From Archangium lansingense (GTDB taxonomy: Bacteria; Myxococcota; Myxococcia; Myxococcales; Myxococcaceae): DNA of 64,000 nucleotides. The stretch is from NCBI RefSeq assembly GCF_026626635.1, contig NZ_JAPNKA010000001.1, forward strand, positions 4,774,001-4,838,000, given 5' to 3'. Positions within the stretch are counted from its first letter, which is position 1. Each line of letters opens with the position of its first letter. Below, piece after piece: positions 8,900 through 17,100 of this stretch. The notes beneath the pieces are model-generated. The model was not told the origin of the DNA. It searched no databases and saw only the letters and a program-made list of their open reading frames with translations. Both the position numbers and the translations under genes were made by a program.

Positions 8900-9778
8900 T
8901 CACGTCGGGGGCGTGCTGGCCCGGGGCTGTATCCGTCCGCCGCGGAAGCCGCGCCAGCGCACATAGCGGGTGAAGTCGCGCACGAAGGCGTCTGGAGACA
9001 ATCCGATGGCGCTCTCGAAGGCCCGGGGGAACTCCTTCCCGCCCTTCATCTCGCGCAGCAGGCCGCGCACCGAGTCCTCGCCATAACGCCGCACGAGGAA
9101 GGCAAAGGCGTGGTGCGCCACCCCGTAGATGAGGTTTGAATCGTCCCGGTACAAATCTCCCGGCCTGCCCACCGGATCGCTCTCGGGGGAGCGCTCGAAG
9201 TAGCGGGCAATCTCCTCCAGCGACACCCACCGGTACGCCTGCTCCGCCGTGTACGAGGCCATGCCCTCGCGGAACCACAGGGGAATCTGCTTGCGCGACC
9301 AGCCGAGCCGGTCCGCTGACTGCTGGTACATCACGCTGTGGGTGAGTTCGTGCAGGAGCAGCTCGTTGACTTGGGGCTGGGTGGCCCCGGTCAGGCTCCA
9401 GGTGGAGGGTGCCTGGACGAACACCTCGTCGTAGCGGCTCCAGGCGCGCAGCCAGACATAGCCGTGCTGGCGGACGGCGGCCTCCAGCGCCGCATGGTCG
9501 GGCATCACCTTGATGGTGACGGGCTCGTGCAGCGCGCCCCAGCGCTCCAGTTTGGGCAGGGCCTCGGTCACGGCCTGCTGGATGCGGGTGGCGTCCTGCT
9601 CGTTGCCGGGGGCGAATTCGATGCGGAACTGGCCGGCGGGGCTCTCCATCGACAGCGACGCCTCGAGCGCTGCCTCGGGGGCGGAGAACCGGGCGGAAGC
9701 GCAGCCAGACAGCAGCACCAGCACCCCCATCGCCACCAATCCCGCGCCGCCTCGCCCACTCCCGTTGCGCATCGCCAT
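8900..9778 (-). CDS. Lipoprotein zinc metalloprotease (peptidase MA-like, HExxH)
   Basis: The protein has 292 residues. MAMRNG begins a signal peptide ending in a lipobox (LSGC, Cys 26). The gluzincin motif HELTH is at residues 143-147, with the third ligand probably Glu171 in FREGMASYT. This arrangement matches the peptidase MA-like family (DUF2268/PF13485 type), which acts at the cell envelope. The start overlaps a tight junction: the stop codon of the upstream PGAM-like gene is followed by two bases and then this ATG, so translation is likely coupled. The substrate is unknown. Confidence 0.8.
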   Translation of the reverse strand: MAMRNGSGRGGAGLVAMGVLVLLSGCASARFSAPEAALEASLSMESPAGQFRIEFAPGNEQDATRIQQAVTEALPKLERWGALHEPVTIKVMPDHAALEAAVRQHGYVWLRAWSRYDEVFVQAPSTWSLTGATQPQVNELLLHELTHSVMYQQSADRLGWSRKQIPLWFREGMASYTAEQAYRWVSLEEIARYFERSPESDPVGRPGDLYRDDSNLIYGVAHHAFAFLVRRYGEDSVRGLLREMKGGKEFPRAFESAIGLSPDAFVRDFTRYVRWRGFRGGRIQPRASTPPT

Positions 9779-9780
9779 CC

Positions 9781-10716
9781 TCACTCCACGTCCAGCAGTC
9801 GCAGCACCGTGCGGCCCACGTCCGCCACGGTGGCCAGGGTCTCCAGTCCAGGAGCTGGCGGGCCGAAGTAGAGCACGGGGACGGGATTGCGGGTGTGTGA
9901 ACGTGTAGTCAGATCTTCCACGTTGCCGTGGTCGCTGCACACCAGCACCCGGGCGTCGGGCGGGCGGGTAGCGATGACGGCCCGGGCAAAGGCATCGAAG
10001 GTGTCCAGGGCCTCGCGGGCGGCGGCGAAGTCCTGGGCGTGACCGGCCTCGTCCGCCAGGTAGTGCTCGAAGAAGGTGAAGTCCGCCTCCCCGGCCACCT
10101 GCCAGAAGACCTCAGCGGCCTCGGCTGGGGTGCGCTGGGGGGCGGACAGGCTCCGGGTGCGTGCCCGCTCGCCGGAGATGTCATGGGTGAGGCCCCGGCC
10201 GGCCCGGGCATCGTCCAGGGTGCGCAGGGGGACGTCCGCGGCGGCGAAGGCCAGCGTGCTGGCGGAGGCCTTCAGGCGCCGCAGGGCGGCCGGGGGGAGG
10301 GTGAACTCGGGGGCGCTGGGGGAGGGGCGCCGGGTGAGCTTGAGCGCGTCCAGGTAGGCCACGGGGTAGCTGTTGGCGAAGGTGGCGCTGCGGCCCGCGG
10401 CCACCAGGCGCTTGACGATGGAGTGCCGCGCCAGCAGCTCGCGCAGGGGGGCGTCCGGGTAGCCCAGCACGTGCCGGCCGATGAGGACGGGGGCGGGCTG
10501 GCCGGTGAGGATGGCCGTCTGATTGGAGGCGGACTGTGGCCGCCCGGCGACGCCGAAGGTGGGGTCCACCGGGAAACACAGCCCCCCCTCTGGAAGCGCG
10601 CGGGGGGCTTCATCCTGGAAGTGGGAGAGGAGATAGTCGCCGCTGGCGAGCGGATTCACCTCCGGCTCGTTTCGTCCGATGCCAACACCATCGATGAACA
10701 GGACCGCGACGCGCAT
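9781..10716 (-). CDS. Alkaline-phosphatase-superfamily metalloenzyme (PGAM/phosphopentomutase-like)
   Basis: The protein has 311 residues. The N-terminal VLFIDGVGIGRNEPE supplies the first metal-binding Asp. A Ser/Thr nucleophile region is SASNQTAILTG, and the late metal ligands are in YLADEAGHAQD and VCSDHGNVED. This is the metalloenzyme fold of cofactor-independent phosphoglycerate mutases and phosphopentomutases, but the chain is shorter than iPGM (about 510) and phosphopentomutase (about 390), so its reaction is uncertain. It is likely co-transcribed with the downstream metalloprotease and begins 33 bases from the divergent DUF4388 gene. Confidence 0.75.
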   Translation of the reverse strand: MRVAVLFIDGVGIGRNEPEVNPLASGDYLLSHFQDEAPRALPEGGLCFPVDPTFGVAGRPQSASNQTAILTGQPAPVLIGRHVLGYPDAPLRELLARHSIVKRLVAAGRSATFANSYPVAYLDALKLTRRPSPSAPEFTLPPAALRRLKASASTLAFAAADVPLRTLDDARAGRGLTHDISGERARTRSLSAPQRTPAEAAEVFWQVAGEADFTFFEHYLADEAGHAQDFAAAREALDTFDAFARAVIATRPPDARVLVCSDHGNVEDLTTRSHTRNPVPVLYFGPPAPGLETLATVADVGRTVLRLLDVE

Positions 10717-10749
10717 TGCGCTCAACTGTATCCTGCCTGCAAGACACCC

Positions 10750-11832
10750 ATGGCCCTCCACGGCGACTTCTCCAGCTTCCCCCTTCCTGAACTGCTCCAG
10801 TGGTTGGATAGCTCCCGCAAGACGGGCACGCTCCAACTCCTCACCTGGGAGGGCGGCGAGCGCAAGCTCTTCCTGCTCTCTGGGCAGGTGCTCGCCATCT
10901 CCAATGAGGGGCTCTGGGGGCGTGTAGCCCGGGTGCTCTCGCTGGCAAAGCTGGCGGATGGTGCGGCGGTACTGGCGGCCTTCAGCTCGATACCGCCGGG
11001 CACGGAGGACGTGGAGCCGTTCTTCCGCAAGCACAATGTGGAGCTGAAGGTGGTCCGCGACCTGGTGCGTGAGGAGATGCTCGGCTCCATGGCGGACCAG
11101 ACGCGGGGAGGCCATGGCGCCTTCCACTGGACGGAGGACCTGGACCGCACGGGCGAGGAGTGGGCGCCCTGCGAGATGAGCCTCCGGGAGCTGCTCTTCG
11201 AGTCCCTGCGCTGGGTGGATGAGCAGACGGATGTGGACCGGGTGCTGCCGGGCGACGCGCTGACGGTGCGCTCGCGCGTGCAGCCGAGCCCGCGCCAGCC
11301 GTTGATGCACCGCATCCTGCTGACGATGTGCGCGGGCGGGCAGAACCTGGGGCGGCTGAGGCTGTCGCTGGGCCTGTCTCGCTCGTCCACCACGCGCCGG
11401 GTGTTCGAGCTGCTGCGGGCCAAGCAGGTGGAGGTGGAGGGAGCACCGGAGGTGGTGGTGGATCCGGTGACGGACATGCTGGAGAAGGGCGCGGTGCTCA
11501 TCCGCGAGGGCCAGTACGACGCGGCGGAGCTGGTGTGCGCGTCGCTGCTGACGAGCGACCCGACGGACCGCCGGGTGCGCGAGTTCGCCCGGATGGTGCA
11601 GAGCGAGCACGTGGCGTCGCTCTACGGGAAGATGCCGCCCTTGTCGGTGCCGGTGCTGCGGCCGGATCCGGAGCAGCAGACGCTGCTCAAGCAGGAGGAG
11701 CGGCAGGTGGCGGGGCTCGTCAACGGCTCCTGGGACGTGTCCACCCTGGTGCTGGCCAGTCCCGCGCGTGAGCTGGAGACGCTCAAGACGCTGGCCAAGC
11801 TGATGCGGATGGGGCTGCTGCAGTTTCGCTGA
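10750..11832 (+). CDS. DUF4388-domain protein
   Basis: The protein has 360 residues. The first 100 or so form a DUF4388 domain, recognisable from MALHGDFSSFPLPELLQWL and SSRKTGTLQLLTW. This domain is expanded in myxobacteria and often occurs in signalling proteins. The middle holds a second region of winged-helix character (LSLGLSRSSTTRRVFELL), and the C-terminal 100 residues look helical and repeat-like. The ATG at 10750 was chosen because the domain starts there; the in-frame extension upstream lies over the opposite-strand gene. No enzymatic motif is seen. Confidence 0.75.
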   Translation: MALHGDFSSFPLPELLQWLDSSRKTGTLQLLTWEGGERKLFLLSGQVLAISNEGLWGRVARVLSLAKLADGAAVLAAFSSIPPGTEDVEPFFRKHNVELKVVRDLVREEMLGSMADQTRGGHGAFHWTEDLDRTGEEWAPCEMSLRELLFESLRWVDEQTDVDRVLPGDALTVRSRVQPSPRQPLMHRILLTMCAGGQNLGRLRLSLGLSRSSTTRRVFELLRAKQVEVEGAPEVVVDPVTDMLEKGAVLIREGQYDAAELVCASLLTSDPTDRRVREFARMVQSEHVASLYGKMPPLSVPVLRPDPEQQTLLKQEERQVAGLVNGSWDVSTLVLASPARELETLKTLAKLMRMGLLQFR

Positions 11833-11887
11833 AGAGGCTGTTGGCCTGGCTCCGCCAGCGGGTAGGCTGCGCGGAGCGAGCGCGACG

Positions 11888-12724
11888 ATGACCATCCTGA
11901 CCCTCTCCCAGGCGGCCCCCCTGTTGAAAAAGGAGTACCAGGACGGGCGGCTCATTCCCTTCCTCGGTGCCGGTTTCTCCAAGCCGCTGAAGCTGCCGGA
12001 TGGAAGCCAGCTCATCGCCTCCCTGGCGAAGGCCCTCGGCTTCGAGCCCGAGCTGTTCGACATGCACGGCCGCTTCGAACAGCTCGCCGAGTTCTTCGCG
12101 ATCTCCGAGCCGAACCGCTTCCAGCAGCTCGTCTACGACATGACGCGGAGCTTCGACTCCCCCGAGGCCGAGCAGCTCCGCAAGAAGTCCCCCATGCACC
12201 AGGCCCTGGCGGCGCTCGATTGGCGGTCCATCTACACCACCAACTACGACACGCACGTCGAGGGCGCGCTCCGGGACGCGGGCAAGCGTGCGGCGGTGCT
12301 GGCCTCCTTCGCGGACTTCCAGCGTCGGCGCGAACGGGAGGCCTGTGAGGTCATCAAGTTCCACGGCACGCTGGCCCAGCCGGACACCATCGTCCTCACC
12401 GAGAGCTCCTACTTCAAGCGGATGGCGCTGGAGGCCCCTCCAGACCAGCGGCTCCGCGCGGATCTGCTCGGCAACAGCTTCCTGTTCATCGGCTACAGCT
12501 TCAGCGACACCAACATCCGCTACATCTGGCACCGGATGAATCAGCTCCGCGTGCAGAGCCAGCTGGACACGAAGCACGCCCAGGCCCGGAGGTGCTTCTT
12601 CGCCACCCATGGAGCCGGCCTCGTGCAGCCGGAAATCCTCGAGCGGTGGAACATCGACGTCATCCAGCTCGACCCGACCGACAAGTCGGCCAGCGTCGCG
12701 GAGCTGCTGAAGAGCATCGCCTGA
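11888..12724 (+). CDS. SIR2-like NADase, KomC-like effector candidate
   Basis: The protein has 278 residues and a SIR2_2-type Rossmann fold. Visible motifs are the nucleotide loop FLGAGFS (residues 25-31), the catalytic-type Asn in YTTNYD (Asn119), the catalytic-type His in KFHG (His159) and the C-terminal GYSFSDTNIR typical of this clade. The key residues are intact, so NAD+ hydrolysis is likely. Bacterial SIR2 proteins of this kind are abortive-infection effectors that drain NAD+. The next gene, 18 bases downstream, is a HAM1-like protein; in the Kongming system SIR2 (KomC) works in a complex with a HAM1-like sensor (KomB). The DUF4388 gene ends 55 bases upstream. Confidence 0.8.
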   Translation: MTILTLSQAAPLLKKEYQDGRLIPFLGAGFSKPLKLPDGSQLIASLAKALGFEPELFDMHGRFEQLAEFFAISEPNRFQQLVYDMTRSFDSPEAEQLRKKSPMHQALAALDWRSIYTTNYDTHVEGALRDAGKRAAVLASFADFQRRREREACEVIKFHGTLAQPDTIVLTESSYFKRMALEAPPDQRLRADLLGNSFLFIGYSFSDTNIRYIWHRMNQLRVQSQLDTKHAQARRCFFATHGAGLVQPEILERWNIDVIQLDPTDKSASVAELLKSIA

Positions 12725-12742
12725 GCGCGGAGACTGCCCACC

Positions 12743-13288
12743 ATGGCGCCTACCTGGTTCTACAACACCACCAACGACGAGAAGCGGCGCGAGTTTCAGC
12801 ATCTCCTCGGAAGCTCGCCGCAGCTTGGCTACCTGCGAGAGAAGGTCACGGAGATCCTCGACATGGATCTCGAGATGGTCATCAGGGCCAAGGCAATCGC
12901 GGCCTACAGAGCTGTCCGCGTGCCCGTCATCGTCGAGCATGGTGCGCTCTGCATCGAGGCCCTCAACGGGCTGCCTGGCGCGCTCGTCAAGCCGTTCTGG
13001 AACTCCCTGGACACCCGGCTCTGTGAGGTGGTCCCTGCCGGTCATCGGGCGGCCAAAGCCCGCAGCGCGCTCTGCTACTGCGACGGCCGCGAGCGACACG
13101 TCCTCCTCGCGGAGACCGAGGGAGAGATTGCCCTCCAGGCGCGCGGGTCGGGTGGCTTCCACTGGGACCCGATCTTCATCCCCAAGGGGGAGAAGCGAAC
13201 GTTCGGCGAGATGACGCTCGACGAGAAGCTGAGCTTCTCTCCCTTTGGCAAGCTCCACACGGAGCTGCGCAAGAAGCTCGGGCTGTAG
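12743..13288 (+). CDS. HAM1/RdgB-like protein with altered catalytic residues, KomB-like sensor candidate
   Basis: The protein has 181 residues and aligns along its length with HAM1/RdgB/ITPA non-canonical purine NTP pyrophosphatases. The N-terminal phosphate-binding pattern N-x-x-K-x-x-E is kept (Asn11, Lys14, Glu17), as are ALNGLPG (73-79) and WDPIFIPKG (141-149). The second acidic residue of the catalytic pair, Asp69 of E. coli RdgB, is here His66 (VEHGAL), and the SHR base-recognition motif is SPF (166-168). It therefore probably binds, but does not hydrolyse, a modified nucleotide. GGAG lies ten bases before the ATG, and the gene is likely co-transcribed with the SIR2 gene. A housekeeping ITPase is the alternative, but the lost residues argue against it. 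Confidence 0.75.
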   Translation: MAPTWFYNTTNDEKRREFQHLLGSSPQLGYLREKVTEILDMDLEMVIRAKAIAAYRAVRVPVIVEHGALCIEALNGLPGALVKPFWNSLDTRLCEVVPAGHRAAKARSALCYCDGRERHVLLAETEGEIALQARGSGGFHWDPIFIPKGEKRTFGEMTLDEKLSFSPFGKLHTELRKKLGL

Positions 13289-13300
13289 GTCCGGGCGCCG

Positions 13301-14464
13301 CTACTCCGTCGCTGGAGCAGGCAGTCCCGCCGCGTGGAGGCGGGAGAAGATCTGCATCAGCACATAGAGCGCGAACGCCGCGTCATCCACGCGGTTGCTG
13401 GAGCGGGCCGCCAGGGTCTGCAGCTTGAGCAGATCCCCCCCGTTCACCTGGAGCAGATGGGCCTGGGCACCCAGGGGACCCTCGCCGGCGAACGCGAGCC
13501 CGCGCCGGGCCGCATCGAGGCAGGCCTGGATGCACGCCGCATAGTCCCCGGAGGAGAACGAGCCCTCGGCGGCGCGCGCGTGGTCGAACAGGTCCGAGGG
13601 GGCGAGTGCACTCGCTGGCCCGAGGGGCCGCTGTCCGGTGAGGGCAGGGGGCGCCACGGCTGGGGCCACCACCTGCACCTGGGGAACGATGGCCGGCATG
13701 CTGCGCGAGGGCCGCGCCACGGCGGCGGGCGCGGGGGCCGTCGCGGCGGCCGGGGCGGTGACCGCGGGAGAGCGGCTCGCCAGGTGCTGGCTGAGCTGGG
13801 CCTCGAGCCCTCCTCCGCTGGCCTTGGGCGCTCCGATGGAGGAAATCGCCGGGGTGGAGGGGCGGGGCGGGGGGACGATGCGCTTGATGCGCAGGTCCTG
13901 GATGACGAGCCGGGTGATGGCCTTGAGCGCGTCGAGCACGCCGCGGCCGCTGAGGGCCTCGGTCTCGAAGTCGGGGACGTTGCGCGGGTTGAGCGCGGCA
14001 CGCAGGTCCGCCACGGGCAGGGCCTTGGGGATGTCGCGCTTGTTCCACTGGAACACCAGCGGGAAGCGCTCCAGCCGGACGCCCTGCTCGAGCAGGTTCT
14101 CCTCCAGGTTGGCCAGCGACTCGCGGTTGGCGTCCATCATCTCCGGCTGCGAGTCCGCCACGAACACCACGCCATCGGCGCCCTGGAGCACCAGCTTGCG
14201 GGTGGCGTTGTAGAAGACCTGGCCTGGCACCGTGTACAGCGCGAGCCGCACCGTGCAGTCATTCACCCGCTCGACCTTCACCGGCAGGAAGTCGAAGAAG
14301 AGCGTCCGGTCTCCCTCGGTGGCGATGGACATCATCTCGCCGCGGTGCGCGGGCCGCACCGTCTCGTAGATCTTCCGCAGGCTCGTCGTCTTTCCGGACA
14401 GGCCCGGTCCGTAGAAGACGATTTTTACGGCCACTTCGCGGGCCACCAGGTTCACGCTGCTCAC
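13301..14464 (-). CDS. MglA-like Ras-family GTPase with a C-terminal extension
   Basis: The protein has 387 residues; the first 195 closely resemble MglA, the polarity GTPase of Myxococcus. The P-loop GPGLSGKTT is at 19-27, the switch region TEGDRTLFFDFLP at 49-61, the G3-like VPGQVFY at 79-85 and the NKRD motif at 141-144. MglA ends near residue 195; here a Pro/Ala-rich linker (about 200-285) and a helical domain of about 100 residues follow. No MglB/roadblock gene is adjacent. The stop of anmK upstream overlaps this ATG by four bases (ATGA), so the two are translationally coupled. A role in cell polarity or protein localisation is inferred from MglA. Confidence 0.85.
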   Translation of the reverse strand: MSSVNLVAREVAVKIVFYGPGLSGKTTSLRKIYETVRPAHRGEMMSIATEGDRTLFFDFLPVKVERVNDCTVRLALYTVPGQVFYNATRKLVLQGADGVVFVADSQPEMMDANRESLANLEENLLEQGVRLERFPLVFQWNKRDIPKALPVADLRAALNPRNVPDFETEALSGRGVLDALKAITRLVIQDLRIKRIVPPPRPSTPAISSIGAPKASGGGLEAQLSQHLASRSPAVTAPAAATAPAPAAVARPSRSMPAIVPQVQVVAPAVAPPALTGQRPLGPASALAPSDLFDHARAAEGSFSSGDYAACIQACLDAARRGLAFAGEGPLGAQAHLLQVNGGDLLKLQTLAARSSNRVDDAAFALYVLMQIFSRLHAAGLPAPATE

Positions 14465-15606
14465 GGTGTCAGCTTACCTAGAACGACTCGCCTCTTTGCG
14501 CCAGTTGCCGACGGCACATTCGCGGGGGTCCTCGAGAGGTGCTCGTTCGCTAGGAGGGCAAAGCACACGGCCTCCTTGGCGCCCTCGGGCAGGCCCAGCA
14601 CGTCCAGGGGGCGGACGGGCAGGGGGGCGAGCCTCGCCGTCAGGCGCTCCATCAGCACCGGGTTGCGGGTGCCGCCGCCAGAGACGTACACCGCCTCCAG
14701 GGCGAAGCGCGGCAGCAGCCACCGCTCGTAGGCCCGGGCCGTGGCCTCCACCGTGAAAGCCACCGCCGTAGCCACCAGGTCGTAGGGGCGCGAGGCGCCG
14801 TGGCGCTCCCACAGCCTCTCCACCAGCGCGTCGCCGAAGCCCTCGCGGCCGGCGCTACGGGGTGGGGGGAGGGACAGGAAGGGGTGCGCGAGCAGCTCCT
14901 CCAGCAGCTCTGGGATGACCCGGCCCTGGCTGGAGAGGCTCCCGTCCAGGTCACACTGGAGCCGGCCGCCGGAGACCCGTCGGGCCAGCCCGTCCATCAC
15001 CATGTTGCCCGGCCCGGTGTCGAAGGCGATGGTGTCCTCAATCCGGTCGCTCACCACGCTCACGTTGCCGATGCCGCCGAGGTTCTGCAGCGCCCGCGCC
15101 ACCCCCGGCTTCCGGAACAGGGCCCAGTCCAGGTAGGGCACCAGCGGCGCCCCCTGGCCCCCGGCGGCCACGTCCCGGGTACGGAAATCACTCACCACGG
15201 GCAGGCCGGTGCGCTCGGCGATGACGGAGGGCTCGCCCAGCTGGAGCGTGGAGGGCGTCTCGGACAGGCTCGCCGGGAGGTGGGCCACCGTCTGGCCGTG
15301 AGAGCCGATGACATCCACGTCCTGGGGGCGCAGGCCCGCATGGGAGATGACCTCCAGCGCGGCCTCGGCGAAGTGCTCTCCCAGGGCGAAGTTGAGCTCG
15401 CAGAGGGAGCGGGCGTCATTGGCGGCGAGGACGCGCCGGGTGAAGTCGGGGGTGAAGGGCCGGGAGATATGGGCCAGCAGGGTGATGCGGACCTCGGGGC
15501 CGGTACCTTCGACGCGGCACAGCACGGCCTCCACGGCGTCCACGCTGGTGCCAGACAGCAGGCCGACGCACAGACGCGAGTTGGGAGGAGTCGGTCGCGA
15601 GCTCAT
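14461..15606 (-). CDS. anmK: Anhydro-N-acetylmuramic acid kinase
   Basis: The protein has 381 residues, the usual length. It phosphorylates and opens 1,6-anhydro-MurNAc, released from peptidoglycan turnover, to MurNAc-6-phosphate in the cytoplasm. The N-terminal phosphate loop GLLSGTSVDAVEAVL, SHGQTVAHLP, the nucleotide loop NLGGIGNVS, DTGPGN and the late VSGGGTRNP are all characteristic. The product is the substrate of MurQ, whose gene lies in the same window at 38196-39104 but in another operon. The overlap with the MglA-like gene is four bases. Confidence 0.95.
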   Translation of the reverse strand: MSSRPTPPNSRLCVGLLSGTSVDAVEAVLCRVEGTGPEVRITLLAHISRPFTPDFTRRVLAANDARSLCELNFALGEHFAEAALEVISHAGLRPQDVDVIGSHGQTVAHLPASLSETPSTLQLGEPSVIAERTGLPVVSDFRTRDVAAGGQGAPLVPYLDWALFRKPGVARALQNLGGIGNVSVVSDRIEDTIAFDTGPGNMVMDGLARRVSGGRLQCDLDGSLSSQGRVIPELLEELLAHPFLSLPPPRSAGREGFGDALVERLWERHGASRPYDLVATAVAFTVEATARAYERWLLPRFALEAVYVSGGGTRNPVLMERLTARLAPLPVRPLDVLGLPEGAKEAVCFALLANEHLSRTPANVPSATGAKRRVVLGKLTP

Positions 15607-15687
15607 GCCCGCAAGTGTAAAGCCCGGGGCCGACGGATGCCGCCCCGGGCCTGGCTGGAGTGTCAGCCTGGAGGCTTGGGAACCTTC

Positions 15688-16890
15688 CTACGTGCTCTGG
15701 GCCGACTCTCCGGAGATGATCGGGGGCCGTGGAGACGCACCCGGCTTGCCCTCGGTGGGTGTACCCGTGGCCGATGGACCCTGGGTCGGTGTCCCTGGTG
15801 ACGGTTCGCTCTTCTCCGCCATGACGAACAGCTTGTTCACCACCCGGTCCATGATGGGACTGAGGAAGCGCTCGGCGGAGAAGCCCACGGCGATGATGAG
15901 GATGGCGTAGGTGCACACCAGGGCGTCGTTGTTGCCCAGGACGATGCGCAGGGCGGGCTGGAGCTGTCCCGCGCCCTGCAACGGATTGAGCGGGCCCAGC
16001 ATGGGGGTGGCGGTCTCGATGCTGAAGAAGAGCTGGGAGATGGCCAGCAGGTAGAAGAGGAACGCCGCGACGGCGCCGATGGAGGGCTTGACGAACAGGT
16101 AGTAGACGAACTGCCGCCAGAAGGGGCCTCGCACGACGAGGACCGGCCTGTCCGAGAGCATGTTGGCTGTGATGGCACCGCCCGCCCCGAGCAGGATGAG
16201 CGACAGGGTGCTCATCGCAGGTCCCTTCCAGGGCAGTTCGATGGGGTTCTTGAGGATGAGCCCGGCGAACTGCGCGGGCAGGTGGCCCACCAGGGTCAGG
16301 ACGAGCAACAGCACCAGCAGCGAGCCGCTGAAGCTGCGAATCATCATGGTGAGGTCGAGCTGCAGGAAGTACTTGTCCGAGTGTCGGAGCACCTGACGCA
16401 GCGCGCTGCGCAGGACCTGCCGGGCGTGGCGCAGCTTCGCTTCCTCCTCGGGCTTCAGGCTCTCCACCCGATAGGCGAGCCCCGTGATGCACCGGACGGC
16501 GACGCACAGCGGCCCCGACTTCTCATCGGCGCCCAGCCAGGTGGAGCGCGCGATGGGCTCGTGGATGTTGCGCCGGAAGTTCTCCTCCACCATCAGGGCT
16601 TCGGTGGCGAGCATGTCGAGAGGCAGGATGAGCAGCAGATCCGCGTCGACCCCATGGACGAGCTCCCAGAACTGGCAGTTGTCCAGCGGGAGGCGCGGCC
16701 TCCAGCGCCGTGCCTCGAGCCATCTCCTGGCCTGGTCCAGGCGTTCGCGCAGGTTGTTGCTGACGGCCCGGGCCTGAAGGTCGTTCGGACCCTGTGCCCG
16801 TTGCTCGTCCAGGAAGCTCAGGGTGGACTCCAGACTTCGCACCTTTGCCCAGCGTCTGCCTCCGCGGAGATGCTGCTGGGTGGCTCCCAT
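15688..16890 (-). CDS. Predicted multi-pass membrane protein of unknown function
   Basis: The protein has 400 residues. The first 180 are soluble and helical. Four or so hydrophobic segments follow between about residues 185 and 335 (SLLVLLLVLTLVG, TLSLILLGAGGAI, GAVAAFLFYLLAIS, TYAILIIAVGFSAE). The C-terminal 45 residues are Pro/Gly/Thr-rich and probably disordered. I do not recognise the family. The FSAERFLSPIMDRV segment after the last membrane helix recalls myxobacterial membrane proteins of unknown role. It is separated from anmK by 81 bases, so it might be its upstream partner. Confidence 0.65.
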   Translation of the reverse strand: MGATQQHLRGGRRWAKVRSLESTLSFLDEQRAQGPNDLQARAVSNNLRERLDQARRWLEARRWRPRLPLDNCQFWELVHGVDADLLLILPLDMLATEALMVEENFRRNIHEPIARSTWLGADEKSGPLCVAVRCITGLAYRVESLKPEEEAKLRHARQVLRSALRQVLRHSDKYFLQLDLTMMIRSFSGSLLVLLLVLTLVGHLPAQFAGLILKNPIELPWKGPAMSTLSLILLGAGGAITANMLSDRPVLVVRGPFWRQFVYYLFVKPSIGAVAAFLFYLLAISQLFFSIETATPMLGPLNPLQGAGQLQPALRIVLGNNDALVCTYAILIIAVGFSAERFLSPIMDRVVNKLFVMAEKSEPSPGTPTQGPSATGTPTEGKPGASPRPPIISGESAQST

Positions 16891-17100
16891 GGGGTGACCT
16901 CCTCCAGGAGGAAGAGGTGCCCGTGCAGGGTTGTGACTCCGCCAGGACGGAGGGAGGGCCTGCTTCCCCGCCCGGCCAGCGCAGTGCTGACTCCGCGCTC
17001 AGGACGGACGTGTGCCGTTCACGGATGCACATCGCGGGTGGCGAGCGCGAGCCGTGTCATACCCAGGGGAGGAGCTGTTGTTGACGGACAGGGCGCCTCG

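Noticed and set aside
9928..10749. Upstream extension of the DUF4388 frame
   Set aside because: It lies over the opposite-strand PGAM-like gene; the DUF4388 domain begins at the ATG at 10750.
11888..13288. HAM1-like gene as a plain housekeeping RdgB
   Set aside because: The catalytic Asp and the SHR motif are replaced and the gene is paired with a SIR2 gene, which does not fit a normal RdgB.
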